This document shows, piece by piece, positions 16,262 to 24,962 of a stretch of 36,106 nt of DNA. The position numbers and the translations under genes were made by a program. Position 1 is the first letter of the stretch; each line of letters begins with the position of its first letter. The stretch is from assembly GCF_003148665.1 (NCBI RefSeq), contig NZ_QGGQ01000013.1, positions 1 through 36,106 of the forward strand, given 5' to 3'. The notes below the pieces were generated by a model. It ran no database searches. It had not been told where the DNA came from and worked only from the letters and a program-made list of their open reading frames with translations. The stretch is from Maribacter polysiphoniae (lineage in GTDB: Bacteria > Bacteroidota > Bacteroidia > Flavobacteriales > Flavobacteriaceae).

Positions 16262-17398
16262 TTAAACATCTTCAAAATAGGTGTCTGCATCTTCAGGGTC
16301 ATAGGGTTCATTTATCCAAAATAAAGTGATCAATTCCTTATCCCCGATATTCTTAATGTTATGCGTATGCCAAATGGGCATATCAACATATGCCGGTTTC
16401 TTACCATCCAAATAGTAATCTATCACTTTATCAGTACCTATTTTCCGTAACTGGATTAACGCCTTACCACTGATTACTGCAAAACGTTCTGCTTTTCTTG
16501 TGTGAAAATGGTTGCCTCTTGTTATTCCAGGGACTGTTGTGGAGTACGAAAATTGCCCACTGGTTTGAGTACGTGCAATTTCTACAAAACTTCCACGGTT
16601 ATCGGTATGCTTGGTGTATTTAACAGGGTAATGGCTTTCGGGTACATAACATCGGAAAGTGTTGAACAATGCTTTTTCAAAGGTATCCTCCAAGTTGGGA
16701 AAGACTCCATTCTCCATGTAGTTTTTCTTATAACCAAACAATAGGGACAGGATTTCCGAAACCTTCTTCGTGTAGGTTGGGGCAATATCTACCTTATAGC
16801 TGTTTATGCCAATCTCGGTTGCATTCGCCTTATGATGCATCACAGCTATAAAAACCTGGACCAATTCATTGATGTATATGAGGCCTACCTCACCATCATT
16901 GATAATGGTCGGTTCTTCATTACGGGCCACTTTATGGCAAAATGTAGCTACCACCGAATTATAATTTGGCTTTCCGAAAGGACCAAAGACATTGGGAATC
17001 GTCAATGAAGAGAATTCCCCTCCATTTTTGGCAGCCCAATCCATAAATAATTGTTTTCCTTCCTTCTTGGACTTTCCATATAGATTGTCACGTTCTTCCT
17101 GAGAGGAAGAAGAAAATAAAATGTGGGGCCGGACATCCCGAGTCGTGCAGGCCTGCAGTAGTTTAGAAACTAATTCCAAGTTGGTGTCGTATATGACTTG
17201 AGGGTTTTCATGCCTGTTCATTGCAGCGAGGTGCACAATTATATCGCATTGTGCCACAAAATTTTCCAATTGTCCACTTTCAGTGAAGAAAGATCTTTCA
17301 AATGGGATAAGGACCACGGAGTCGTCCAATGAAAGGGTAGTGTAGAGGTGGTTACCCACAAAACCAGCTTGTCCGGTTATACCGATTTTTTTCTTCAT
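16262..17398 (-). CDS. fnlB: UDP-4-keto-6-deoxy-HexNAc reductase/epimerase (FnlB/WbjC/CapF)
   Basis: 378 residues with two domains. The N-terminal SDR domain (1-245) has GITGQAGFVGNHLY and the Tyr107-x3-Lys111 pair in DNLYGKSKKEGK. The C-terminal cupin domain (255-375) has RGSFVEIARTQTSGQFSYS, RGNHFHTRKAERFAVISG and the WHTHNIKNIG metal region. In CapF the cupin epimerises C3 and the SDR domain reduces C4, giving UDP-N-acetyl-L-pneumosamine. Length and both domains are complete. It lies between the cupin gene and fnlC. Confidence 0.93.
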   Translation of the reverse strand: MKKKIGITGQAGFVGNHLYTTLSLDDSVVLIPFERSFFTESGQLENFVAQCDIIVHLAAMNRHENPQVIYDTNLELVSKLLQACTTRDVRPHILFSSSSQEERDNLYGKSKKEGKQLFMDWAAKNGGEFSSLTIPNVFGPFGKPNYNSVVATFCHKVARNEEPTIINDGEVGLIYINELVQVFIAVMHHKANATEIGINSYKVDIAPTYTKKVSEILSLLFGYKKNYMENGVFPNLEDTFEKALFNTFRCYVPESHYPVKYTKHTDNRGSFVEIARTQTSGQFSYSTTVPGITRGNHFHTRKAERFAVISGKALIQLRKIGTDKVIDYYLDGKKPAYVDMPIWHTHNIKNIGDKELITLFWINEPYDPEDADTYFEDV

Positions 17399-17449
17399 CT
17401 AAGCTTGATATTTCTAATTTGCAACAAAGAACAACAATTTAATTTGCAA

Positions 17450-17878
17450 TTACCATTTAGTATCCCATTTTTCGATAGGGTAACGAAAATCATCGTTTTT
17501 AGATTCATCTAAGCTGAAATTCGAAAACACTTGTAATGCGGAATTTTCCTCAATAGCCTTGAATCCTGTTGCATAACCGCCAGATATTTCCAATACCATG
17601 GGATTTTTAGCCGCTAAGACAAATCTTTTGATTTTTAATAGGGGTGAGGGATGCTCGAAATTATCCACTTGTACTAGATGTACTGCGAAAGACCCTGTAT
17701 GGCAGTAAAACCATTTCATCTCTTTTTTATGGGCTTGCCAAGCTCTAATGGTATTAACATTGCTAGGTCTAATTTCGTAGAAACGAACAATCGACGCCAT
17801 ATCAAATGCGTTGAAAAAGTCAAGTTTGCCACGTGCATCTGTAAAATTAGTCCCTTGTATTAGCTTGTGGTAAACCAT
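17450..17878 (-). CDS. Cupin-fold sugar isomerase/epimerase-like protein
   Basis: 142 residues with an RmlC-like jelly-roll: DARGKLDFFNAFDMASIVRFYEIRP, the central RAWQAHKKEMKWFYCHTGSFAVHLVQ strands, and a C-terminal NPMVLEISGGYATGFKAIEENSALQVFSNF pattern typical of dTDP-4-keto-sugar 3,5-epimerase relatives. It lies exactly between fnlA and fnlB, starting directly against the fnlA stop codon. Similar small cupins sit at this place in other Bacteroidota fnl clusters as far as I recall. It may assist the C3/C5 epimerisation of the FnlA product. The His-Asp pair of true RmlC enzymes is not clear, so the exact reaction is unknown. Confidence 0.75.
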   Translation of the reverse strand: MVYHKLIQGTNFTDARGKLDFFNAFDMASIVRFYEIRPSNVNTIRAWQAHKKEMKWFYCHTGSFAVHLVQVDNFEHPSPLLKIKRFVLAAKNPMVLEISGGYATGFKAIEENSALQVFSNFSLDESKNDDFRYPIEKWDTKW

Positions 17879-18883
17879 TTAAAGATTTTCTTTAATATAA
17901 TCAAGATTTAAAAGGGTTTGTTTTAATTCTTCATTAGTAAGTTGTATGGTATTATGGGAGTGGTAATCTTCAATGACACTGGTTTTAGTCTTACCTTCAG
18001 AGAAATAACGGCTGTAATTCAAATCCCTATTATCTGCAGGAATCCTATAGAATTCCCCCATATCCTCGGCTTTTTGCATTTCTTCACGGGTACATAGGGT
18101 TTCGTAAAGTTTCTCACCATGTCTTGTGCCAATGACCTTGATTTCGTTATCCGCTTTAAAAATACTTTTTATTGCATCTGCCAAGTCTCCAATGGTACTG
18201 GCAGGAGCTTTGTTGACAAAGAGATCCCCTTGGTTCCCATGCTTAAAGGCAAAAAGTACCAAATCCACGGCATCTTCCAAAGACATTAAAAAGCGCGTCA
18301 TATTTGGATCTGTAACAGTAAGTGGTAGTTTTTCTTCTATTTGCTTTACAAATAAAGGAATCACAGATCCTCTAGAAGCCATGACGTTGCCGTATCGGGT
18401 TAAACAAACAATAGTATTGTCATCCTGAATATTCCGTGAAGCGGCTACCGCCACTTTTTCCATTAAGGCCTTGCTTATACCCATGGCATTGATGGGGTAA
18501 GCGGCTTTGTCCGTACTTAAACAAATAATCCGTTTTACTCCATTAGCAACAGCTGCATCAATGGTATTTTGGGTACCAAAGACATTGGTTTTAGCTGCTT
18601 CTATGGGAAAAAACTCACAAGAAGGAACTTGTTTTAATGCAGCAGCATGAAATACATAATCTACCCCGCGCATGGCTTTTGCAATGCTATCGTAATCCCT
18701 AACATCACCTATGTAAAACTTTACCTTATCATTTTTGAGTTGGTTACGCATATCGTCTTGCTTTTTTTCATCTCGAGAAAAAATGCGAATTTGCTTAATA
18801 TTGGTTTCTAAGAACCGATTTAACACCGCGTTCCCAAAAGAACCAGTGCCGCCGGTTATTAATAATGTTTTGCCTTTGAACAT
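17879..18883 (-). CDS. fnlA: UDP-GlcNAc 4,6-dehydratase/5-epimerase (FnlA/WbjB/CapE)
   Basis: 334 residues of the short, soluble polysaccharide_synt_2 SDR family. It shows TGGTGSFGNAVL (10-21), STDKAAYPINAMGISK (123-138), and RYGNVMASRGSVIPLF. The TDK residues and a Met134-x3-Lys138 pair, where most SDRs have Tyr-x3-Lys, match the CapE/FnlA branch and not PseB-like proteins. It would convert UDP-GlcNAc to the 4-keto-6-deoxy-L-arabino-hexulose, the first step to UDP-L-FucNAc. The C-terminal DNRDLNYSRYFSEG segment is also typical. It starts 4 bp after the upstream glycosyltransferase stop and abuts the cupin gene. Confidence 0.93.
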   Translation of the reverse strand: MFKGKTLLITGGTGSFGNAVLNRFLETNIKQIRIFSRDEKKQDDMRNQLKNDKVKFYIGDVRDYDSIAKAMRGVDYVFHAAALKQVPSCEFFPIEAAKTNVFGTQNTIDAAVANGVKRIICLSTDKAAYPINAMGISKALMEKVAVAASRNIQDDNTIVCLTRYGNVMASRGSVIPLFVKQIEEKLPLTVTDPNMTRFLMSLEDAVDLVLFAFKHGNQGDLFVNKAPASTIGDLADAIKSIFKADNEIKVIGTRHGEKLYETLCTREEMQKAEDMGEFYRIPADNRDLNYSRYFSEGKTKTSVIEDYHSHNTIQLTNEELKQTLLNLDYIKENL

Positions 18884-18887
18884 GTTA

Positions 18888-19961
18888 TTATTTTTCAGTT
18901 ATGAAGTTAATTAATCTGTTTTCGAATATTTTATAGTCCTTTTTAACATTATTTAAAAAAGCGAGACAATTGTCAATAAATACCTCGTTGTTGAAAGTTT
19001 CTTTATATTCGATTAATTTATTAGGTAACTCTTCGTATTTATCAACGATGATTCCGAATTTATATTTTTCAATAATCTTTCTTTGTTCAATAGTTTGAGC
19101 GTTCACAATACATGGAATATTCAATAACGCCGATAAATAGAGCCTATTGCTTGTTACACCATTATTAAATTTATTTCTACTAATAAGAATATTAATAAAG
19201 TCGGTTTTAGCCAATAATTGTTTTTCTTCTTCCTTTTTATATGGTCCATAAAAATGTACGTTTGAAACTTTATTTTCATTGATGTACTGTTTTAACGCCT
19301 CCAAAGTGGGGCCAAAACCAATAAATGTCATATGGAATCTTTTATCGTTTTTCAACTGATTAATAACCTCTTTATCAGAGTTGTAGTCCTTTATTTGGCC
19401 AATTGTATCAATATTTAAAATTTGGTCATTGAAAAATGTTTTGTTATTACTTACATTTTTCAATCTGTTTTCAATTAATTTAATATCAATATTATGGCTT
19501 AGTAGATAATCTCTATTTTTCGGCAACCATTCTTTAAAACCATTGGATGATATACAGACAGTATTGGCATTTAAAACCAATTTCCTGAATCTATTATTAA
19601 AAAATGGTAATACTTTCGAATAATCTCTTATATCTAGAAGAAAATTGTTTTTATATTTTTTCGTTATATACCTACTAAGTAAAATTCCTAATTGGCAAGA
19701 AAAAACAATAATTTTATCGTATTCATTTTCATTTATTTTTTGAATTATAAAATTTCGATACTTAAAAAAACCAGAAGCCCTAGTATAAATTGATTTTCGA
19801 TTTTCTTTTTGACTAAAAGCTAAACAACCTTCTTCTTTTATTCCAGCTCTGTCCCAGATAATTAGGTCGTATTCAAGGTTCTCTTTTTCCAGTAACTGTG
19901 TGTAATATTTTAAGTAAGGAGAGGTATAGGTGTTATTGGGAAAAAGAAGTGCAATCCTCAT
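18888..19961 (-). CDS. Glycosyltransferase, GT4-like, low similarity
   Basis: About 357 residues from the ATG at 19961 (MRIALLFPNNTYTSPY); an ATG at 19973 adds four residues (MVYR). It has a GT-B pattern: N-terminal domain to about 175, with KIIVFSCQLGILLSRYITKKY, then a second domain with FHMTFIGFGPTLEALKQYI, VHFYGPYKKEEEKQLLAKTDFINILI and a C-terminal SNRLYLSALLNIPCIVNA. The usual E-x7-E motif is not obvious. It is strongly AT-rich and Asn/Lys-rich compared with fnlA just downstream, which suggests separate acquisition. The sugar donor is unknown. Confidence 0.75.
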   Translation of the reverse strand: MRIALLFPNNTYTSPYLKYYTQLLEKENLEYDLIIWDRAGIKEEGCLAFSQKENRKSIYTRASGFFKYRNFIIQKINENEYDKIIVFSCQLGILLSRYITKKYKNNFLLDIRDYSKVLPFFNNRFRKLVLNANTVCISSNGFKEWLPKNRDYLLSHNIDIKLIENRLKNVSNNKTFFNDQILNIDTIGQIKDYNSDKEVINQLKNDKRFHMTFIGFGPTLEALKQYINENKVSNVHFYGPYKKEEEKQLLAKTDFINILISRNKFNNGVTSNRLYLSALLNIPCIVNAQTIEQRKIIEKYKFGIIVDKYEELPNKLIEYKETFNNEVFIDNCLAFLNNVKKDYKIFENRLINFITEK

Positions 19962-20106
19962 TCTATAAACCAATTTAATTTTATTTAAGGGATGATTAAA
20001 AGAACTAATATATGGAATATTTTATTTTATAAAGAAATATTACTTCTAATAGTAATGTTTTATGGTTATTCTACCGAATGGTAAATCAAAACCAATTTTT
20101 TAGGGG

Positions 20107-20790
20107 TTAATTTTCATAAATACGTTCTCGAAGCCAATCGATATCATTTTTCACCACTTTCGCAGGAATACCAGTGGCAATAGAATTTGAAACTACGCTT
20201 TTGGTTACTATTGAATTGGTGCCAATAATGCAGTTGTCCCCAATTTCGACACCTTTCAGTACTATAGAATGTGCTCCTATCCAAACATGGTTTCCTATTT
20301 TTATGTTTTGTGCCGGGTTAATTCTTTTTTTTGTAAAATTATCTATTATGCTATGGGAGTCCCCAGTCCTGAACTCTATACTACTTGAAAACATACAATC
20401 CTCTCCAATAGAAATTTTCTTGTGTGGCTCAGTTACCGCCAAATGAGCAGATTCAATAGTTGTATTGTTTCCTATTTCTATTTTGCAAGAATGATCTTCA
20501 AAATAAATTTCTCCGCCATTATACCGACAATTTTTTCCAATTTTTAGTATGTGGTTACTACCTCTCATATAAATTAACATATCTGATAAAATAGCCCCAT
20601 GCTCAATAACAATAAGGTTATGGTCACCATTAATATCGTACTTTACGTTAATCAATACCCCGTTGTTCCTTAATGAATTATTTTTTCCTGTGATAGGTTT
20701 TTTATATCTACGGATAATTCTTTGTATTCTTAATGCAATATTATATAACAACATATTATTCTTTACTCTTGTTTTTATCTTTTGTTTCAT
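20107..20790 (-). CDS. Hexapeptide-repeat acyltransferase (WbbJ-like)
   Basis: 227 residues. A basic N-terminal helix (about 1-38) is followed by hexapeptide repeats from about 45 to 205: LIVIEHGAILSDMLIYMRG, IGNNTTIESAHLAV, ISIGEDCMFSSSIEFRTGDSH, IGNHVWIGAHSIVLKGVEIGDNCIIGTNSIVTKSV, and the closing GIPAKVVKNDIDWL. This is the left-handed beta-helix of CoA-dependent sugar O-acetyltransferases; His in RTGDSHSI or WIGAHS is the likely catalytic base. It would O-acetylate a repeat-unit sugar. It is the first gene after the candidate terminator at 21073-21097, so it may start its own transcription unit. Confidence 0.87.
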   Translation of the reverse strand: MKQKIKTRVKNNMLLYNIALRIQRIIRRYKKPITGKNNSLRNNGVLINVKYDINGDHNLIVIEHGAILSDMLIYMRGSNHILKIGKNCRYNGGEIYFEDHSCKIEIGNNTTIESAHLAVTEPHKKISIGEDCMFSSSIEFRTGDSHSIIDNFTKKRINPAQNIKIGNHVWIGAHSIVLKGVEIGDNCIIGTNSIVTKSVVSNSIATGIPAKVVKNDIDWLRERIYEN

Positions 20791-21282
20791 CTAACGTTTT
20801 TTTAGAGCCATTTTTAAGAATAATTAATGAAAAAACAAACGAAATTCTTGTTTGAATGTATAATCAGAACCCTATTCGAAGCCTACAAAAAGATGATAAC
20901 ATCTTGGGGAAATTTCAAATTTCCAATAAATAGCTTTTTGTGATTCTGAAATTAATATACAAAATAATTGATTTCATGTCATCAGCTTTATTGAATGTAG
21001 TAAAGTTGAATCTAATATATTATTTTTTATTAATAGTGAGTAATAGTTTAGGTGGAGAGTATATATTATTTTAAAAAAAGGACGAAATCATCCTTTTATG
21101 AATTATTTTAATTTACCTTGTGGTAAGATTATTTGAAGTGAAGGTAATGCTTGTTTTATTTTTCTGTGTAATATTACGATTAACTGATTATAATTTCGAT
21201 TATTCTTCCTTATTAACGGTTTAAATGATTAAAAACAAATTATTAATTGGTTTTCTTGACGGTAAGGTCATTTTCTAAATAC
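20791..21282. other. AT-rich intergenic gap with a candidate terminator
   Basis: 492 bp between the glycosyltransferase at 21283-22479 and the acyltransferase gene. It contains one clear hairpin with a T run (21073-21097). No ORF or strong promoter match is seen in the remainder, although a promoter for the 20790-13900 genes is expected here. Confidence 0.55.
21073..21097 (-). terminator. Candidate intrinsic terminator of the wzx-wzy operon
   Basis: On the minus strand, AAAAGGA, an 8-nt loop (TGATTTCG), TCCTTTT and further T residues give a 7-bp stem with seven T in a row. It is about 185 bp past the stop of the last gene of the 27549-21283 operon. The stem is AT-rich, so strength is modest. 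Confidence 0.5.
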
Positions 21283-22479
21283 TTAACTTAAAAATTTCAA
21301 TATCTTATCAGTCTGGATAACGTTGTTTTTATTGTTCATTACAAAATCTTTTGCATTACTTCCATATCCTTGTAACTCTTCTTTGGGTTTTGAAAGTAAA
21401 TATTTTAATTTTTCATAAAACCCTTCAAGGCTTTCTTCTTCTATAAGATATACATAATCCAGATATTCATCTGGCATCCCTGGGAGTTTAGTCGTAACCA
21501 TAGGAGTCCCTGAAACCATGTACTCCATATTTTTCGAAGGGAACGAATATTTGGTGAACTCTTCACTTGTAGGTCGAGGATTTATCAATAGTGTTGCTTT
21601 TAGTTGGTCAGCAACGACCGATGCGTTGGGAACCATTCCTTTATATACTATTCTAGAATCTTTGTTTGAATAATATTCCATATCTTTTACCATTTCTCCA
21701 TTACCGTAAAGGTGTAATCTGGCTTCAGGATCTTTTAGTTTCAAAAAGGCGAGAATCAAAGTTTTTATACCATATTTTTCATATAGGCCACCAGCATAAA
21801 TAATGATTTTATGTTTGTCTTTTTGCTCCAAATTATTTTTTGCTTGCCCCATATTAACATCCACAAGACCTTCCATGATCATAAAGGGCCTGTTTTTAGG
21901 ATTTACAATCGGGTTCATTTGTTTGGTCAAGAAAATATAGCCATTGAATCTATACAACATGTAGGATGCAATTTTAGAATAGAAAAAATTTGTTATTGAT
22001 TTATTGTTGTTGGTAACCATTAAACCTGGCAAATCAGTAACGATGGTGATGTTTTTTGTAAAAGTGAGTTTACTTGCCAAGAGGGAGGCTGTGGCAATGG
22101 ATACGTTTAAAACATCGCAAAGTATCACTTTCTGTTGTCCCATACGAAATAGAGACCAAAAGAAAACCTTAAAAAAGGTGTATAAAAACACCCCTATATT
22201 TTTAAAGAAAGGAATATTGATCATTGGGATATAATTGTACCTTATATTTTTAATATGCTCAGAAGACAGTAGCCAAATTTTTCTATTGTGATTGCTTGGC
22301 ACAACAGGGATGGCACTAAGAGTTTCTATAGAGCATTTTTTTTTGTGTGATGAAAAACCCTCTGCCAATAGCCTGTGAAACTTTTGTGCGGCCTGTTCCG
22401 GTTTTTGGTTGGCCGTATTAAAAATATAGTCCAACAATTTCTCTGAGCATAAAGTACTTACATAAAGTATTTTTAACAT
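21283..22479 (-). CDS. GT4-family glycosyltransferase
   Basis: 398 residues with the GT-B fold. Visible features are the N-terminal KILYVSTLCSEKLLDYIF, a hydrophobic helix near residues 97-115, a central NLEQKDKHKIIIYAGGLYEKYGIKTLILAFLKLKDPEARLHLYG (start of the donor domain), and NPRPTSEEFTKYSFPSKNMEYMVSGTPMVTTKLPGMPDEY, where the acidic donor-binding motif of GT4 retaining enzymes lies. The start overlaps the wzy stop by 7 bp, so it is the last gene of the tight operon. The donor sugar cannot be inferred. Confidence 0.87.
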   Translation of the reverse strand: MLKILYVSTLCSEKLLDYIFNTANQKPEQAAQKFHRLLAEGFSSHKKKCSIETLSAIPVVPSNHNRKIWLLSSEHIKNIRYNYIPMINIPFFKNIGVFLYTFFKVFFWSLFRMGQQKVILCDVLNVSIATASLLASKLTFTKNITIVTDLPGLMVTNNNKSITNFFYSKIASYMLYRFNGYIFLTKQMNPIVNPKNRPFMIMEGLVDVNMGQAKNNLEQKDKHKIIIYAGGLYEKYGIKTLILAFLKLKDPEARLHLYGNGEMVKDMEYYSNKDSRIVYKGMVPNASVVADQLKATLLINPRPTSEEFTKYSFPSKNMEYMVSGTPMVTTKLPGMPDEYLDYVYLIEEESLEGFYEKLKYLLSKPKEELQGYGSNAKDFVMNNKNNVIQTDKILKFLS

Positions 22480-23663
22480 TGCTTAAAATTTGTATAGTAT
22501 TTGTTGATAACACCCTTGAAAAGGCAAAATAAAACAAAGGAAGAAAAGATGCCCTCCATAATCGGTTCAACCATAAAAAGTAAGAAAAACGCTATGGAGT
22601 AAATTAATATTTGAGCATTTAATGCAATGAACTTAGGTTTTAGGGTTATGGTTTTTTTAATTTGATTAAATGATCTAATTGAATAAATAATCAATAAAAA
22701 GAATGGGATGAATCCTGATACCCGTAATACATCCAGCCACAGATTATGTGAATAGCCAAATTCGTTAACATCCCATCCCAATGGTTTTTTAAATAAATAT
22801 TGGATGGATTTAGACCATCTTTCTGTTCTTCCTCCTCCACTAGCAATATCACTACTTCCTTTACCTATCCTATTTGAAAAAGAAGTAAGCCAATCAGCTT
22901 CCACATCAAAAGAGACCCGGGACAGAACGTAAAATATGACGATTCCTAAAACACCAATCAAAATCATATTTTTTTTGATGGATTGTTTAGGGAATATATA
23001 AAAGAGCGAAAGTAAAGTTGTAATTAAAAAAACGCCTAATTGCGTTCTACTTCCCAAACGAATGGCGCATATTAACGAGAGTATAAAAATAATTACAGCT
23101 ATTAGGTTAAATAAAACACCTTTTTTTGCTTGACTTGAAATAAGTAAGGCAGGGATACACATATTGAAAGTTAAAAAGGCGCCCATGGCGGTAGCGGAAA
23201 CTGGCATATCATTCCAAAACATGGGAATATTTCTTTCCAATTGGGTAAAACCGCCTTCCGAGAAATTTAGAAGCACCGAAATCAAGGCGGATAAAGAAAA
23301 AATAAAACTAACACTAAATAATAATAAAAAAATTATCTTGGGCTTGAGCCTATTTCTAAGTAAAAATTTGCCCAATAAATAAAAAAACGGTGGTGTTGCG
23401 GCATAGATGACTATAAATTGTTTTCCCTGACCACTACTTTCGGCTACAAAGGAGTAAAATAGCGCATAAATTATTGAGAATAGAGATAATAAGAAAAAAT
23501 CCATATCCATATTTTGGGACAAGAATTGTCCTTGAACAACCACAAATGCTACCAAGATAAACCCTATAGCATATCCATAATTGAACGGATTTAATAGATA
23601 TAGTATCAATAGGCCTAAAACCAGAAATCCTATGGAATTAATATGTGTTAATAGCGCTTTCAT
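22473..23663 (-). CDS. wzy: O-antigen/capsule repeat-unit polymerase (Wzy-like)
   Basis: A 396-residue integral membrane protein with about ten hydrophobic segments. A periplasmic loop near residues 255-320 (FSNRIGKGSSDIASGGGRTERWSK) leads to HNLWLDVLRVSGFIPFFLLI, the Wzy_C-type motif shared by O-antigen polymerases and ligases. It would polymerise lipid-linked repeat units on the periplasmic face. The call rests on this motif, the topology, and its place between glycosyltransferases in an operon that begins with wzx. A WaaL-type ligase is the main alternative. Confidence 0.85.
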   Translation of the reverse strand: MKALLTHINSIGFLVLGLLILYLLNPFNYGYAIGFILVAFVVVQGQFLSQNMDMDFFLLSLFSIIYALFYSFVAESSGQGKQFIVIYAATPPFFYLLGKFLLRNRLKPKIIFLLLFSVSFIFSLSALISVLLNFSEGGFTQLERNIPMFWNDMPVSATAMGAFLTFNMCIPALLISSQAKKGVLFNLIAVIIFILSLICAIRLGSRTQLGVFLITTLLSLFYIFPKQSIKKNMILIGVLGIVIFYVLSRVSFDVEADWLTSFSNRIGKGSSDIASGGGRTERWSKSIQYLFKKPLGWDVNEFGYSHNLWLDVLRVSGFIPFFLLIIYSIRSFNQIKKTITLKPKFIALNAQILIYSIAFFLLFMVEPIMEGIFSSFVLFCLFKGVINKYYTNFKQC

Positions 23664-23688
23664 ATTTTAATAATATATTGTTGAAACA

Positions 23689-24954
23689 CTATTCATTAGA
23701 TAGTATATTTTGGTATATTTTGAAAATTGTTTCCAAATTAACACTTCTGTCGTGCCGTCTTTCAGCTACCCTAATGCCTCCCAAGGAAATTTTAATTGCT
23801 AAATTCTTATTAGTGAACAACCTTTTTATCGATTGCGCTAACATTTCTACTTCTTCAAACCTATAAAGTAACCCTGTCTCGCCATGTTCTACCATGTCGG
23901 GTACTCCACCAACATAAGAGGCTATACATGGAGTGCCCAAAAATTGTGCTTCACCAAGGGAATTAGGACTATTCTCAATGCTGGAGGGACAAATAAAAAT
24001 ATGACAATTTATATATTCTTGCACCATTTGTTCTGCATTTAAAGGACCAGTGAATACAATATAATCCATTAAATCATATTTCTTGATCAACTTTTTAATG
24101 TATTTTCCATACCCTCCCAACCTCAGTTTATCTTTAATGGATTGAGTTCTGGTAATATCGTTACCAGCAATACGTATCTTAATGGATGGAAAGATGTTCT
24201 TTAACAAATGAACAGCTGCCAAAACTTTATGTAGACCTTTCAATGGGTAATTGGTTTGACTTAAAAAAATGGTATGGTCCTTTTTAGTGTCTATGCTCCA
24301 TTTGGGAGAATTGTAAAAAACATCCCGTAACGACTCGTTACAAAAATGATATTGACATTCTGGATTAATGGTCTTTACATGGTCATGGTCCCATTGGGTC
24401 CGTCCAATAACATTAGTTATTCGTTTTAAATACTCATATTCTACTTTATGCCCCCTATTTTTAAATTTATTTCTAGCATTTAGAATGGAATCTCTTCTCA
24501 AGAAATCTCTAAAGGTAATATTCAATAATATTTGATTAGTAGGAATACCTCCCGTATAATATCTTGAGATTATACTGGTCATTCCTTGTATTGAGATCAC
24601 ATATTTTAAAGATGGGTGGCTTTTCACCAATGCCAGGCCATGTGCCCCCTCTGTGCCGTGAATGTGAACCAAATCTGGATTGATTTGGTCAATGATTCTT
24701 TCCCATTGAGTTACCAAGGCCTTATCGTATTCAGTATTTGGTTTACTTCCCTTTAGTAAATAATAATCTATCCCATTGATTTTATTATGGTATTCCTGTA
24801 AATGAATTGTTGAAGTAGCAACAAATAGGTTAACATCGCTTTTAGAAAGGTCCTTGGCTAGGCCATACATCCATCCACCCACCACAGGAGTTTCAAGACC
24901 CAATGCTTTTGTTAAATCAGGAAAAACAGTATTGGTAATCCAGAGTATTTTCAT
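23689..24954 (-). CDS. GT4-family glycosyltransferase
   Basis: 421 residues, GT-B fold. The N-terminal domain has VVGGWMYGLAKDLSKSDVNLFVA and a His in DLVHIHGTEGAHGLALVK, the acceptor-side motif. The donor domain starts near residue 225 (HTIFLSQTNYPLKGLHKVLAAVHLL). The classic E-x7-E region is SSIENSPNSLGEAQFLGTPCIASYVGGVPDMVEHGETGLLYRF. It is a canonical retaining GT4 enzyme and the best conserved of the cluster's glycosyltransferases. It starts 8 bp past the stop of the upstream gene and is followed by wzy after 25 bp. Confidence 0.92.
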   Translation of the reverse strand: MKILWITNTVFPDLTKALGLETPVVGGWMYGLAKDLSKSDVNLFVATSTIHLQEYHNKINGIDYYLLKGSKPNTEYDKALVTQWERIIDQINPDLVHIHGTEGAHGLALVKSHPSLKYVISIQGMTSIISRYYTGGIPTNQILLNITFRDFLRRDSILNARNKFKNRGHKVEYEYLKRITNVIGRTQWDHDHVKTINPECQYHFCNESLRDVFYNSPKWSIDTKKDHTIFLSQTNYPLKGLHKVLAAVHLLKNIFPSIKIRIAGNDITRTQSIKDKLRLGGYGKYIKKLIKKYDLMDYIVFTGPLNAEQMVQEYINCHIFICPSSIENSPNSLGEAQFLGTPCIASYVGGVPDMVEHGETGLLYRFEEVEMLAQSIKRLFTNKNLAIKISLGGIRVAERRHDRSVNLETIFKIYQNILSNE

Positions 24955-24962
24955 GAAGACTT

